DNA of 64,000 nt from DASUPK01 sp963815045 (GCA_963815045.1 CAWFET010000003.1:765994-829993); one strand, 5' to 3'. Positions 41,953 to 51,464 are shown, numbered from the stretch's first letter. The notes: generated by a model not told the origin, from the letters alone. A program made the numbers and translations.

Positions 41953-43118
41953 AAACACCCTCATCTGCCCCCTGGCACGACCTGCCACCCGTCCTCGCCG
42001 ACGCGATCGAGCCGGAGCTCCCGGAGGCGACGGAGGAGATCCTGGCCACGATCGCCCTCGAGGTTCCGGAGTACGCGCGCCCCCTGGAGGGAGCGTTCGG
42101 CGTGGCGATCCGCACCGGCGTCAGCGAGGCGCTTCGCCAGTTCGTCGCCCTGATCCGCGACCCGGGCGCGGGTCGCGAATCCGGGCGCGACGTATATGTG
42201 GGGTTGGGGCGGGCCGAGTTCAGAGAGGGGCGAACGCTCGATTCCCTCCAGTCCGCGTACCGGGTCGGCGCCCGGGTCGCCTGGCGCCGCGTCTCGGCGG
42301 TCGCCCGCCGCGCGGAGGTGGATCCCGAGCAGCTCGGACTGCTCGCCGAGGCGATCTTCGCCTACATCGACGAGCTCTCCGCGGACTCGGTCGAGGGCTA
42401 CGCACAGGCCCAGCGCGAGCAGGAGGGTGAGCGCCAGCGCCGGCGGCGAGAGCTGCTCGCGATGCTCATGCGCGATCCTCGGGCCCCCGACGCCGAGGTG
42501 CGCGCGGCGGCCCAGGCAGCGGGGTGGCGGCTGGCGCGGAGCGCCGCGCCGCTCGCCGTCGCCGAGGAGGACCTCGCACGCGTCGGCCGCCGCCTCCCGG
42601 CGGATGCGCTGGTCGCGGGCATCGGGGGCGTCGGCTGCGCGCTCGTTTCCTCACCGCGACGGGCGGAGCTGCGCCAGGCGACGCGCGACATCACGGCGGC
42701 GATCGGGCCCACCGTCCCGCGCGCCGAGCTCAGCGGCGCCTGGTCGATCGCAGTCGTCGCCCTCCGGGCCGTCGAGGCGGGGGCGATCAGGGCCGACGGC
42801 CCTCTCTACGCCGAGGAGCACCTGGCCGATCTGGTTCTTCTCGATGCAGGCGGCCTCGCCGAGCGCCTGGCGGCGAAGCGGCTCGCGCCCCTCGCCGGGC
42901 TCACGCCGGCCGGCAGGGCGCGAATGGAGGAGACGGCGCTCGCCTACGTCCAGCACGGAGGCAACGCGGCCGCGATGGCCCGCGCGCTTCACCTCCATCC
43001 GCAGACGATCCGCTACCGGCTCGGCCGCCTGCGCGAGCTCTTCGGGGACGAGCTGGCCGACCCGGACGCTCGCTTCGAGCTCGAGCTCGCCCTCAGATCT
43101 CAGGCAATTCGAGGCTGA
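41946..43118 (+). CDS. PucR-family transcriptional regulator
   Basis: 390 residues. An N-terminal helical sensor domain (SLQSAYRVGARVAWRRVS, as in RsbRD/PucR-type regulators), a GGDEF-like degenerate middle (ITAAIGPTVPRAELSGAW) and the C-terminal PucR helix-turn-helix (ETALAYVQHGGNAAAMARALHLHPQTIRYRLGRLRELFG; named by its ends, residues about 330-370). Such regulators respond to small metabolites. It is divergent from a desaturase, with two palindromes in the gap. Its last 26 bp overlap the end of the convergent sensor-kinase gene. Confidence 0.9.
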   Translation: MTKTPSSAPWHDLPPVLADAIEPELPEATEEILATIALEVPEYARPLEGAFGVAIRTGVSEALRQFVALIRDPGAGRESGRDVYVGLGRAEFREGRTLDSLQSAYRVGARVAWRRVSAVARRAEVDPEQLGLLAEAIFAYIDELSADSVEGYAQAQREQEGERQRRRRELLAMLMRDPRAPDAEVRAAAQAAGWRLARSAAPLAVAEEDLARVGRRLPADALVAGIGGVGCALVSSPRRAELRQATRDITAAIGPTVPRAELSGAWSIAVVALRAVEAGAIRADGPLYAEEHLADLVLLDAGGLAERLAAKRLAPLAGLTPAGRARMEETALAYVQHGGNAAAMARALHLHPQTIRYRLGRLRELFGDELADPDARFELELALRSQAIRG

Positions 43119-44556
43119 CCACCGCGCCCCCGTCCTCGGCGTTCGAGGCGCGGGCGCTGCCGTCGTGCTCGTCGGCGACCCGCTGCACGATCGCGAGGCC
43201 CAGGCCGGAGCCCGGCTTGCCGCGGGCCTCGTCGGCGCGCCAGAAGCGGTCGAAGACCTTGTCGAGGTCGTCCTGCGGGAACCCCGGGCCGTGGTCACGC
43301 ACCGTGACGCGCCCGCCGTCGACCTTCACCTCGATCCTCCCGCCGGCCGGGCTCCACTTGCAGGCGTTGTCGAGCATGTTCGAGATCGCTCGGCCGAGCC
43401 GCTGCGCGTCCGCGTGGACCAGGGAGGGATGGAGGTCCTCGACGAACTCCATGTCGCGGGCTCGGCGCTGCGCCCGTTCGATCGCGTCGCGGGTGAGCTC
43501 GTCGAGCGCCACCTCCTGCCGCGCGATCGCGTCCTGACCCGGGGCGCGGGCGAGCTCGACGACGTCGCCGACCAGCTCGGTCATCTCCTCGAGCTCCTGG
43601 GTGATGTCCGCGACCAGGCGCTTGCGCTCCTCGGGGTCGAGGTTCTCCGTGCGGCCGAGCGTCTCGATGTTGGTTCGCAGCGTGGCGAGCGGCGTTCGCA
43701 GCTCGTGCGAGGCGTCGGCGACCAGCCGGCGCTGGGCGCCCTCCGAGAGCTCGAGCGCCGCGAGCATCTCGTTGAAGCTGGCGGCGAGGCGGCCGAGCTC
43801 GTCGTCGCCACGGACCTCGATCCGGTGGGTGAGGTCATGGGTGCGCGCGACCTCCTCGGCCGCGTCGGAGACCTCGCCGGCCGGCGCCAGGGCGGTCCGC
43901 GCGACGACGGGGCCGAGGGCCGCGGCCAGGGCGATCCCGCCAGCGCCCACTGCGGCCAGGATGATGATCAGCGTGTTGAGGGTGTGGTTCGTGTCCTCGA
44001 TCGAGCGAGCGACCTGAATCGCGCCGCCCGACGGCAGGGCCTGCGTGAGGATCCGCAGGTCGGTCCCCTGGACGGAGGCGTCGCTGAACTGAGCGCCTCC
44101 GCCGTTGCTGGCGAGCTGGCGCTCGGCGTCGGTGACCGGGAGCCGGTACTGCGAGTCCGGATCGGTGACGACGGCGCCGTCCGGCCCGATCACCTGGGCG
44201 AGCGCGGGGGCCGCGCCCGGGCCGGGCGGGGGAACGGCGCGCTGCAGGAAGACGCGGTTGCCCCTCTCCCTCTTCCCCTTCGGCTGGATCTGCGGCGGCG
44301 GGGGAGGGCTTCCGCCTCCGGGCACGACTGTGCCCGTGCCCGTGCCGAAGGTGACCGGCCCCGGCGCGGACCCGGAGACCACCGGGGCGATCTGGGTCGC
44401 CCGCTGGCTGACCACGTCCGCCTGGTGGCGCAGGTCGTTGTCGATGTCGCTGCGGAGGCGGTCGCGGACCAGGATGTAGACGAGCGCCGACGCGAGCAGC
44501 ACGGCGACCGCGACGGCGAGCGCGGAGAGCAGGGCGAGCCGGCGGCGAAGGCTCAC
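43093..44556 (-). CDS. MprB-like sensor histidine kinase
   Basis: 487 residues. Two membrane helices (about 10-30 and 195-220) flank an extracytoplasmic region that includes a proline/glycine-rich loop (VVPGGGSPPPPPQIQPKGK). HAMP follows, then HisKA with the histidine in VADASHELRTPL, and HATPase (NMLDNACKWSP, DHGPGFP, GSGLGLAIV). The dimerisation segment LRTNIETLGR resembles mycobacterial MprB, a cell-envelope stress sensor. GTG 44556 overlaps the regulator stop (GTGA). The two lipoprotein genes upstream are possible outputs or neighbours of the same envelope function. Confidence 0.92.
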   Translation of the reverse strand: MSLRRRLALLSALAVAVAVLLASALVYILVRDRLRSDIDNDLRHQADVVSQRATQIAPVVSGSAPGPVTFGTGTGTVVPGGGSPPPPPQIQPKGKRERGNRVFLQRAVPPPGPGAAPALAQVIGPDGAVVTDPDSQYRLPVTDAERQLASNGGGAQFSDASVQGTDLRILTQALPSGGAIQVARSIEDTNHTLNTLIIILAAVGAGGIALAAALGPVVARTALAPAGEVSDAAEEVARTHDLTHRIEVRGDDELGRLAASFNEMLAALELSEGAQRRLVADASHELRTPLATLRTNIETLGRTENLDPEERKRLVADITQELEEMTELVGDVVELARAPGQDAIARQEVALDELTRDAIERAQRRARDMEFVEDLHPSLVHADAQRLGRAISNMLDNACKWSPAGGRIEVKVDGGRVTVRDHGPGFPQDDLDKVFDRFWRADEARGKPGSGLGLAIVQRVADEHDGSARASNAEDGGAVVSLELPEI

Positions 44557-45227
44557 TTCTCGCGCAGCGAGTACCCGACCCCGCGGACCGTCTGGATCAG
44601 CCGCGGCTCGCCGCCCTCCTCTGTCTTGCGGCGCAGGTAGCCGACGTAGACCTCGAGCGAGTTCGAGCGCGGGCCGAAGTCATACCCCCAGACTGCCTCG
44701 AAGAGCTGTGAGCGGGTGAGCGCAAGGCGCGGGTTGCGCATCAGGTGCTCGAGCAGGGCGAACTCGGTCTTGGTCAGCTCGACCGGCCGGTCGCCGCGCT
44801 TCACCTCACGCGTGGCCGGATCGAGCGTGAGGTCGGCATAGCTGAGCTCCTCGGACGGCTCGCCGTTCGTGCGGCGAAGCAGCGCCCGCAGCCGCGCGAG
44901 CAGCTCCTCCAGCGCGAAAGGCTTGACGACGTAATCGTCGGCGCCGGCGTCCAGGCCGTCCACACGGTCCTGCACCGCGTCGCGGGCGGTCAGCATCAGG
45001 ACCGGCGTGCGGTCGCCGCGGGCGCGCAGCTCACGACAGACCTCGAGCCCGTCGCGCTTCGGCATCAGCACGTCGAGGACGATCGCGTCCACCGGCGAGC
45101 CCGTCCCGACCGAGCCCAGCGCCTCCTCGCCGTCGGCGGCGAGGTCGACCTCGTAGCCCTCCAGCTTCAGGGCGCGCTCGAGCGCCCGTCTGAGCTGCGG
45201 CTCGTCGTCTACGACCAGTACGCGCAC
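44553..45227 (-). CDS. MprA-like response regulator
   Basis: 224 residues. The OmpR-type receiver begins RVLVVDDEPQLRRALERALK; the phosphoacceptor Asp is in AIVLDVLMPKRDGLE and the Lys in VVKPFALEELLAR. The winged helix (LTKTEFALLEHLMRNP, NSLEVYVGYLRRKTE, RGVGYSLRE) is complete. It is the partner of the sensor kinase, with a 4-nt overlap. GTG 45227 is fixed by the receiver start; there is no Shine-Dalgarno. The lipoprotein gene upstream ends 40 bp before it. Confidence 0.93.
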   Translation of the reverse strand: MRVLVVDDEPQLRRALERALKLEGYEVDLAADGEEALGSVGTGSPVDAIVLDVLMPKRDGLEVCRELRARGDRTPVLMLTARDAVQDRVDGLDAGADDYVVKPFALEELLARLRALLRRTNGEPSEELSYADLTLDPATREVKRGDRPVELTKTEFALLEHLMRNPRLALTRSQLFEAVWGYDFGPRSNSLEVYVGYLRRKTEEGGEPRLIQTVRGVGYSLREK

Positions 45228-45267
45228 ATGCCCATGCTGGCGAGATCGCCTGAGAAATGTGTGAGAG

Positions 45268-45918
45268 CTACTTCGCGCAGGCCTGGATCTTCGACACGTC
45301 CGTGCCTGCGGCTTGGACGCACTGAGCGATCTCCGCCGGAGTCTTGCCACCCGAGCCCGACCCCGAACCCGCGATGTCGCCGAGCGGCGAGGACACGTTC
45401 GAGCCGTCCGGCTCGGCGTTGTAGACGAGGCCGGTGCGGCCGCCGCCCTCCGCGTTGATCGTCCACTTGAGCTGGCCGTCGACGGCGCTCTTCTCGAGCG
45501 TCATCACGGTCACCTTCAGGTCGCTGACGCCCGCCTGCTGCTTCACGCCGGAGACGATCTTGTCGATCGCCGCCGGGTCGACCTCCGAGAAGGGGAAGTC
45601 CTGGCCCTCGAGGGAGCCCGGGCCGATCACGTCGACCTTCTCGTCGTGGAGGTCGCCGCCGGTGTAGACGAAGCCGGTCGCCTGCTCGCCGTTGCGGAGC
45701 TTGAAGTCTGCGCCGCCCTCGGTGATCTGCACCTGGAGCGCCTGCGCGTTGTCGCCCGCCTTCCCCTTGACCGCGTCGTAGGCCTTCTGGAAGCCGGCGG
45801 TGGTGAAGAGGTCGGAGTTGCCGTTGGTCGAGACGTTGCTGCCGCTGCTGCCGCCGCAGGCCGCGAGCGCGACCGCGCTCAGCGCAGCGCCGATGGTCAA
45901 CCCCCACTTTGCCTTCAC
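45268..45918 (-). CDS. lipoprotein of unknown function
   Basis: 216 residues. The signal peptide ends in the lipobox LAAC (ALSAVALAACGGSSG), so lipid attachment at the cysteine is expected. The mature domain (AYDAVKGKAGDNAQALQVQI, FVYTGGDLHDEKVDVIGPGS) has alternating strands, and the C-terminus ends with a short CVQAAG-DVSKIQACAK helical pair. It may be a LppX/LprG-like or PepSY-like sensor lipoprotein, not provable here. AGGAGGAGG precedes GTG 45918. It lies upstream of the MprAB-like pair on the same strand. Confidence 0.82.
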   Translation of the reverse strand: MKAKWGLTIGAALSAVALAACGGSSGSNVSTNGNSDLFTTAGFQKAYDAVKGKAGDNAQALQVQITEGGADFKLRNGEQATGFVYTGGDLHDEKVDVIGPGSLEGQDFPFSEVDPAAIDKIVSGVKQQAGVSDLKVTVMTLEKSAVDGQLKWTINAEGGGRTGLVYNAEPDGSNVSSPLGDIAGSGSGSGGKTPAEIAQCVQAAGTDVSKIQACAK

Positions 45919-45949
45919 CGGTTTCCTCCTCCTACGAGACGAGACGAAC

Positions 45950-46477
45950 TCAGAAGAGCCTATAGCGGGCTCTCGACAGGAAGAAGCCGTGGCCGGTGTC
46001 GGCGTTCCGGCAGCTGATTCCGGCGGTCCTGCTGATGCAGTAGATCGGCCCGCGCCGCGCGGAGTGCCCGTATCCGAGCAGGCCCGGTCCGCCGAGCGTC
46101 GTGTCGCCTGCGCAGACGATGGAGGCGCGGTGGGATGCGACGCCGACACCGCCGCCCCAGTCGACGCCGGCCTTGATGCAGTACTGCGGCTTCGGGGGCG
46201 CGGTCCAGTCGTGCTCGCGGATGTCGCACCGCACGGACTTGGAATTGAGGTAGCAGCCGATGTTGTGGCTCGGCGTCTCGAAGTAGTGAGGGCCCTGATT
46301 GCCGGACGGAACCGGGGCCGATCGCTGCACGGTGATCGTCTTTCCCTGCGCGGTCGTGGTGGTGAGGCTCTGTGCCTGTGCCTGAGTCTGGATCTCTGTG
46401 ACGGTCTTCGTGTCGCTCCCGCCGCAGCCGGCGATGGCCAGGGCGAGCAGCACGGCTGCGCAGGCGAGTCGGGGCAT
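45950..46477 (-). CDS. lipoprotein with DUF6636-like domain
   Basis: 175 residues. The lipobox AIAGC lies in LLALAIAGCGG; a Thr/Gln-rich linker leads to a cysteine-containing beta-domain (FETPSHNIGCYLNSKSVRCDI, W, PQYCIKAG, IVCAGDTTLGG, GPIYCISRTAGISCRN). The SHNIGC / VRCDI / GHGF pattern recurs in DUF6636-like proteins of actinobacteria, with disulfides likely. The function is unknown. The start has no Shine-Dalgarno but has TAGGGT 6 nt upstream. Confidence 0.85.
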   Translation of the reverse strand: MPRLACAAVLLALAIAGCGGSDTKTVTEIQTQAQAQSLTTTTAQGKTITVQRSAPVPSGNQGPHYFETPSHNIGCYLNSKSVRCDIREHDWTAPPKPQYCIKAGVDWGGGVGVASHRASIVCAGDTTLGGPGLLGYGHSARRGPIYCISRTAGISCRNADTGHGFFLSRARYRLF

Positions 46478-46483
46478 GCGGCG

Positions 46484-46489
46484 ACCCTA
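46484..46489 (-). promoter_or_regulatory. -10-like box TAGGGT, leaderless context
   Basis: The minus strand reads TAGGGT, CGCCGC (6 nt), then ATG 46477. GATGTAGG is directly repeated just upstream. No good -35. Confidence 0.5.
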
Positions 46490-46555
46490 CATCGCCAACT
46501 CCTACATCGGTCGAGATAACGCGCCCAGGGCTCGAATAGGAGTCCATTCCTGCCG

Positions 46556-47170
46556 ATGGTCCGGTCACAGGTGCGCTGGCTCAAGCACATAGTCATCGTC
46601 GGGCTGCTGGTCGCCGCCGCGGTGGTGGCCCTCGGGGCCATGTTCAGCAATCACTCCGACGACTACGGGAAGGTCGACCTGTCGGCGGGCGGCGTCGTCC
46701 ACCTGCCGAAGGGGACGGTGACCGCCTACTACGCCCAGGCCGGCACACCCACGAGTGATCAGAGCGGAGGGCTCAGCTTCCAGGCCGTCCCGCTCGCCGG
46801 TGGGAGCCCGCTCGCCATGAGCTCGCCCGGCGGAACGATCTCGGCCGAGGGCACCCAGCGCAGCGAGACGATCGGCGACCACGGTGCGATCGCGAAGCTC
46901 GACGTGCCGGCCAATGGCGAGTACCGGATCGTGACCGCCACGAACATCCCGCCCGGCGTGGCCAACCTCGAATTCGGCACCACCGCCGCCAAGGCCGTGG
47001 CCGCCCAGTGGAAGGTGCTCGCGGCTCTGGTGGGGCTGGCGTTCCTGATCGCGCTGATCCCGACGCCCCGGCACCCGGGTCGCCGGCGTGACGATCCGGA
47101 GGGCCCCGACGTCGCCGAGACGCCTAGCGCGTGGTCTTCGTCGACCCCGCGCGCGCCGTACGCGGGCTAG
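46556..47170 (+). CDS. two-pass membrane protein of unknown function
   Basis: 204 residues. The N-terminal helix (HIVIVGLLVAAAVVALGAMF) is followed by a beta-rich extracellular region (about 30-145; LSFQAVPLAGGSP, GEYRIVTATNIPPG), a second helix (KVLAALVGLAFLIALIP) and a short basic/acidic cytoplasmic tail. There is no known domain; it could be a surface sensor or an anchor. It is divergent from the DUF6636-like lipoprotein. The last 47 bp overlap the end of the convergent transglutaminase gene. There is no clear Shine-Dalgarno next to ATG 46556. Confidence 0.7.
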   Translation: MVRSQVRWLKHIVIVGLLVAAAVVALGAMFSNHSDDYGKVDLSAGGVVHLPKGTVTAYYAQAGTPTSDQSGGLSFQAVPLAGGSPLAMSSPGGTISAEGTQRSETIGDHGAIAKLDVPANGEYRIVTATNIPPGVANLEFGTTAAKAVAAQWKVLAALVGLAFLIALIPTPRHPGRRRDDPEGPDVAETPSAWSSSTPRAPYAG

Positions 47171-49388
47171 GCCCGCCGGGCGGAATCGCGAGCAGCACCC
47201 GCAGCAGCGAGCGACGGCCCGCTGACCGAGCCAGCGCGCGGCGCAGTGTCCGCCGTTCGCCGACGCCGGGCGGGGCCGAGCCCCGCGTCCCGTACCTCTC
47301 GTCCCTGAGCCGGGCGGCGTAGCGACTCGCGTCGGTGCCGGCGAGGTCCTCGAGCAGGCCCTCGGCCCGTAGCAGCGTGGCGCCCGGCGGCAGCGGCGAT
47401 CCGATCCGCTCGAGCGCCCGATCGAGCTCTGCGAGCTCAGCCGCGGCGAGAAGATCGGGGTCGAGCCGGCCGCGTCGCCAGCGCCGCCACCCGTACGCGA
47501 TGACCGCGGCCAGGGCGAGAGCTGCCGCGGCCGCGCCGAGCGGAATCCACAGGTTCGGACCCGATCCCCTGGCGACCGGTCCGCCGACGCCTCCGGTCGC
47601 ATGCTTCCGCAGCGCGATCGGCCCGGTCGGCGAGGCGGGGAACGCCGGCCCGGTGCTCTTCTGGGCCGGGGCGGGGGACTTGGTCACCCCGAGGTTGTTG
47701 TCGTCCAGCTGGGTGGCCGCCGGCGCAGCGCCCGGCGTCGGGTCGAAGGTGACCCAGCCGATCGAGGGGAAGAAGACCTCGACCCAGTCGTGGGCGTCGG
47801 TGTCGTCGACCAGGAAGTTGTTGTGCTCGGGGTCGCGGCCGCCCGGGGCGAACCCTGTCGCAACTCGGCTGGGGATGCCGAGCATCCGCAGCATCAGGGC
47901 CATCGTCCCCGAGAACTGCTGGCAGTAGCCCGCGCGGTCCTGGGAGATGAAGGCCGCGAGCGGGTAGCTGTGGCCGGGGACGTTCTGGCGATAGTTGAAA
48001 TGAGTCCGCAGGTAGAGGTCGACGCGGTGGACCGCCTGGTAGGGATCGTGTGCGCCGGCCGCCAGGCGGCTCGCGAGCGCGTACATGCCGGCGTAGGGGG
48101 TGCCGCTCGTGCGCGCGCCAAGCGAGGGCGGCCCAGAGGTGCTCCACAGCGGCGCCACCACCGTGCGCTGCCCTCCCGGGGCGAGCGAGAAGGTCGTATA
48201 GCTGCGCGCAGTGTCCGGATACCTGGTCCCGGCCGAGCGCATCACGATGGCGCTCGGCTGCGGGTCGTAGACGAGCGCGGTGTAGTTGTTCCCCGGGTTG
48301 AGCTGGCGGTTCATCTCCCAGACCGCGTCCGTGGTCGGCCGGGCCGAGGCGCCGCGCAGCGAGAGGATCGTCCCGGCGCCGATCGCGAAGTCGCTGTTCA
48401 GCCCGCGGTCTACGATGTTGATCCGGTCGACGTACTCCGGGTCGGGGCGGGGCGGCACCGCCTTCGGGTGGAACTTGAGGGGCTCGCCGAGGGCGGGCTG
48501 GCCCCCCGCCACCGAGGAGCGGAGCCAGCGGGTGCCGTCGAAGGTGTTGAGGTTGGTCGCCTTCCAGTAATGCGTGTGCTCGCTCGAGACCTGCAGGAGC
48601 TGCGTCCCCCTCTGCGGCCAGTCGAGCGGTCCGTAGGTCTGGTCCCAGCGGAAGCTCTGGCCGTTCGCGCTGAACAGGCCCCAGTGGCGGTAGTCGAGCA
48701 GGCCCCTTCCGGTGTCGAGCGCCGCGGCGGCCGGTAGGGCGACCAGGGCCGTGGCTCCGATGGCGATCGCGGCCGCGGTCCGGCGCGTGGTGGAGACCCC
48801 CGGCAGCCAGAGCCAGGCGCAGACGAGCACCAGCAGCAGCGCGCCGCCCGCAAGCTGCTGCGAGGGCGCCGCCCAGGCGACCGCCACCAGGTAGAGGCCG
48901 ACGAGCAGGACGAGCGCCGCGATTCGGCCCGCCACCCGGCGCCGCGTCGGCCAGAAGGCGACGAACGCCGCGATGCCCGCGAGCAGCGGAGCCGCGAGCA
49001 GGATCACCAGCCGCGTCCAGTGATCGGCGCCGGAGTACGGAACGGGCACGTCGCCGACGCCGTTCAGGCTGCGGCTGAGGTTGTGGCCGAGCTCGTCCCA
49101 GTGGCCGGGCTCCAGCAGGCGGGCCGGCAGACCGACGACGACCATCCCGGCGCAGAGGACGACGAGGGTGGCCGCAGCGGCGAGGGCCCAGCGAAGCCCG
49201 CGCGGCTCCAGCCGGGCGATGCCGGCCAGCAGCGCCCCGGCGCCGGTGGCGAGCAGCACGGCGAAGAGCACCCGGCCCGCCGGCGGGTGATCGACCAGGC
49301 TGGCCCACTGAATTCCGGCGAAGGCGGCGAGCGCGGCGAAGCAGGCGAGCTCGACCCGCCGGGAGCGATCAAGGGCCAGCGGGCTCAC
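47124..49388 (-). CDS. TgpA-like membrane transglutaminase-domain protein
   Basis: 754 residues. At least six N-terminal membrane helices (about 10-220), then a periplasmic-type domain with a transglutaminase core: the cysteine in GYCQQFSGTMALMLRMLG, the histidine in DAHDWVEVFF and the aspartate in TFDPTPG. A further helix around residue 605 precedes a cytoplasmic tail. It is a membrane protease/transglutaminase-like enzyme of unknown substrate. It is the third member of the common MoxR-DUF58-TgpA gene trio; GTG 49388 overlaps the stop of the DUF58 gene (GTGA). Confidence 0.92.
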   Translation of the reverse strand: MSPLALDRSRRVELACFAALAAFAGIQWASLVDHPPAGRVLFAVLLATGAGALLAGIARLEPRGLRWALAAAATLVVLCAGMVVVGLPARLLEPGHWDELGHNLSRSLNGVGDVPVPYSGADHWTRLVILLAAPLLAGIAAFVAFWPTRRRVAGRIAALVLLVGLYLVAVAWAAPSQQLAGGALLLVLVCAWLWLPGVSTTRRTAAAIAIGATALVALPAAAALDTGRGLLDYRHWGLFSANGQSFRWDQTYGPLDWPQRGTQLLQVSSEHTHYWKATNLNTFDGTRWLRSSVAGGQPALGEPLKFHPKAVPPRPDPEYVDRINIVDRGLNSDFAIGAGTILSLRGASARPTTDAVWEMNRQLNPGNNYTALVYDPQPSAIVMRSAGTRYPDTARSYTTFSLAPGGQRTVVAPLWSTSGPPSLGARTSGTPYAGMYALASRLAAGAHDPYQAVHRVDLYLRTHFNYRQNVPGHSYPLAAFISQDRAGYCQQFSGTMALMLRMLGIPSRVATGFAPGGRDPEHNNFLVDDTDAHDWVEVFFPSIGWVTFDPTPGAAPAATQLDDNNLGVTKSPAPAQKSTGPAFPASPTGPIALRKHATGGVGGPVARGSGPNLWIPLGAAAAALALAAVIAYGWRRWRRGRLDPDLLAAAELAELDRALERIGSPLPPGATLLRAEGLLEDLAGTDASRYAARLRDERYGTRGSAPPGVGERRTLRRALARSAGRRSLLRVLLAIPPGGPSPRTARAGSTKTTR

Positions 49389-50506
49389 GCGGCGATCCTC
49401 CTGCTCGGCGCCCTGCGCTCACCTGCCGCCGGATAGGCGAAGCAGCCCGACACCCGGAAGGTGGCGGCGCGGCGGGTGCCGCTTGGTGTGACGAGGTAGC
49501 TCCCCGACCGCAGGCGGCGCACCGACGGGGGAAGCGAGGCCCCGGCGGTCACCCACAGCACGGCCGCTCCTGAGCCGACCTTCGGCATCGGAGGCCCCGA
49601 GCGCGGGTCCGCGACCGCGATCCGGACGTGCGCCTCGGGCCAGTTCCGCAGGGACCGGTCGATCGACAATGCCCGCCGCTCGCCCGGCACCAGCAGGTCG
49701 CAGCCGCCGGCGCGCGCGAGCTCGACACAGAGGGATGCGGCGGCGCGCATCGCGCGCTCGCGCTGGGTCACGGTGCCGCCGCGCGGATCGAAGACTACGA
49801 GCGGCCGGGGCTCGCCCCCGGCGATCAGTCGCCGCTCGATCATCTCGCCGCTGCGCGCCACGGCGGGCCAGTGAATCCGGGAAGCCGGGCTGCCCTCGCG
49901 GTAGGGCCGCAGCCCATCGACCTCGAACTGCGCGAGGCCCCCGCGGCGCGAGGTGGCGTCGCTCGCGCGGCCGGAGCCGGAGGACTGCCCGGCGGGCTCC
50001 GAGCCCGCGCCCGCCCAGCGCACCGGGTCGATCCGCGGCAGGACGACCAGCTCGCCGGAGTGGCCCGAATCAAGCTCGCGCTGCCAGAGCCCAAGCGGGT
50101 CGCGGACCACCAGCCGTGCCGGGTCGAGCCTGCGCCGCCCCGGGCGCTCCAGCCAGACGTCGCGCTCGAGCCGCCGTGACCAGCGCGGCCCGATGGTGAT
50201 GACGCGATCGAGCAGCGGGTCGATCAGCTCGCCGCCGGGCGGTGGCACCAGCGTCCGCCGCAGCTCGATCCGCAGCGGGTAGGGCTCGCTCTCCTCGAGC
50301 CGCCCCGGCCCGGCCTCCCGCACCAGCCGGCCGCGTCGAGTCGCCAGCTCCACCCAGGCGACCGCGACGACCGCGAGGAGGAGCAGCGCGATCCCGCAGA
50401 CGAGGGCTGCGTCGAGTCCGAAGCCGAGCCCCACGAGGATGAGGGACGCCCCGAGCGCCGCCGTTGCCGGCGCCCGGGGCGCACCGGACTCCCTCACTGA
50501 ACTCAT
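49385..50506 (-). CDS. DUF58 family membrane-associated protein
   Basis: 373 residues. Two N-terminal hydrophobic helices (about 12-50), a beta-rich region, and the DUF58 core EVDGLRPYREGSPASRIHWPAVARSGEMI (cited by ends, about 225-255; the RxYxxGDxxRxIxW-type signature). It forms a VWA-like scaffold assumed to work with MoxR ATPases. ATG 50506 follows the moxR stop with 1 nt between. The role in envelope processing is inferred from the trio. Confidence 0.9.
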   Translation of the reverse strand: MSSVRESGAPRAPATAALGASLILVGLGFGLDAALVCGIALLLLAVVAVAWVELATRRGRLVREAGPGRLEESEPYPLRIELRRTLVPPPGGELIDPLLDRVITIGPRWSRRLERDVWLERPGRRRLDPARLVVRDPLGLWQRELDSGHSGELVVLPRIDPVRWAGAGSEPAGQSSGSGRASDATSRRGGLAQFEVDGLRPYREGSPASRIHWPAVARSGEMIERRLIAGGEPRPLVVFDPRGGTVTQRERAMRAAASLCVELARAGGCDLLVPGERRALSIDRSLRNWPEAHVRIAVADPRSGPPMPKVGSGAAVLWVTAGASLPPSVRRLRSGSYLVTPSGTRRAATFRVSGCFAYPAAGERRAPSRRIAA

Positions 50507-50507
50507 C

Positions 50508-51458
50508 TCACAGGGCGGGGACCCTGTCGATCGCCTCTCGGACCACGGTCTCGCGCTGGTCGCCATCCACCTCGTAGGAGAGGAGCAGGCGGTGCGTGAG
50601 GACCGAGGGAGCGAGGGACTGGACGTCATCGGGCAGCACGTGGTCGCGGGCCTCGAGCGCGGCGAGCGCCTTGGCGGCGCGGAAGAGCATCAGCCCGGCG
50701 CGGGGGCTCGCTCCGAGCTCGACCCGCTCGTCATCTCGGGTCGCCTCGCAGATTGCGACCACGTACTGGCGCAGCGCCTCGGTCCCCTCGATGCCCTCCA
50801 GCGCTCCCTGCGCCGCGCGCACCGTCCCGACGTCGGCGACGGGCCGGAGGTCGTCGACGGGATCGCGGTCGGCGTGCTCGGCGAGCATCGTGGCCTCGGC
50901 GTCGGCGGACGGGTAGCCGAGCGACACCCGCACCATGAAGCGGTCGAGCTCGGCCTCCGGCAGCGGGTAGGTCCCCTCGTACTCGGCCGGGTTCTGGGTG
51001 GCGAGCACGACGAACGGCCGCGCGAGCTCGTGCTTGGTCCCGTCGATCGTGATCTGCCGCTCCTGCATGCACTCGAGCAGGCCGGACTGGGTCTTGGGCG
51101 AGGCGCGGTTGATCTCGTCGACCAGCACGACGTTGGCGAAGACCGGCCCGGGGTGGAACTCGAAGCTCGAGGTGCGCTGGTTGAAGACGTTGGTGCCGAC
51201 CAGGTCGGCGGGGAGGAGGTCCGAGGTGCCCTGCACCCGCGCGTACTCGGCCTCGAGCGAGCGGGCCAGCGCCCGGGCGAGCGCCGTCTTGCCGACTCCA
51301 GGCGCGTCCTCGATCAGCACGTGCCCGTCCGCGAGCAGGGCCACGATCAGGTCGCGCACCACGCGCTCGGGAGCCTTCACCGCCAGCGCGATGTTCTCCC
51401 TGAGGCGAGTGCCGATCTCGGCCACCTCGGTTGGATCCAGCCTCGGTGCCGTGGCCAT
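50508..51458 (-). CDS. MoxR-family AAA ATPase
   Basis: 316 residues. Walker A GAPGVGKTA (written in the protein as APGVGKTALARALA), Walker B VVLVDEINRASPKTQSGLLE, the sensor motif LATQNPAEYEGTYPLPEAELDRF and the C-terminal lid are all present. It works as a chaperone for the DUF58/transglutaminase partners encoded just downstream. Three genes in a row with 1-nt or 4-nt junctions make one operon. ATG 51458 (or TTG 51461) is preceded by TACCAT-N6 rather than a Shine-Dalgarno. Confidence 0.94.
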   Translation of the reverse strand: MATAPRLDPTEVAEIGTRLRENIALAVKAPERVVRDLIVALLADGHVLIEDAPGVGKTALARALARSLEAEYARVQGTSDLLPADLVGTNVFNQRTSSFEFHPGPVFANVVLVDEINRASPKTQSGLLECMQERQITIDGTKHELARPFVVLATQNPAEYEGTYPLPEAELDRFMVRVSLGYPSADAEATMLAEHADRDPVDDLRPVADVGTVRAAQGALEGIEGTEALRQYVVAICEATRDDERVELGASPRAGLMLFRAAKALAALEARDHVLPDDVQSLAPSVLTHRLLLSYEVDGDQRETVVREAIDRVPAL

Positions 51459-51464
51459 CAATTG

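Noticed and set aside
47437..49308. Arginine/proline-rich frame overlapping the transglutaminase gene
   Set aside because: Alternate-frame shadow: low-complexity composition and no membrane or catalytic motifs.
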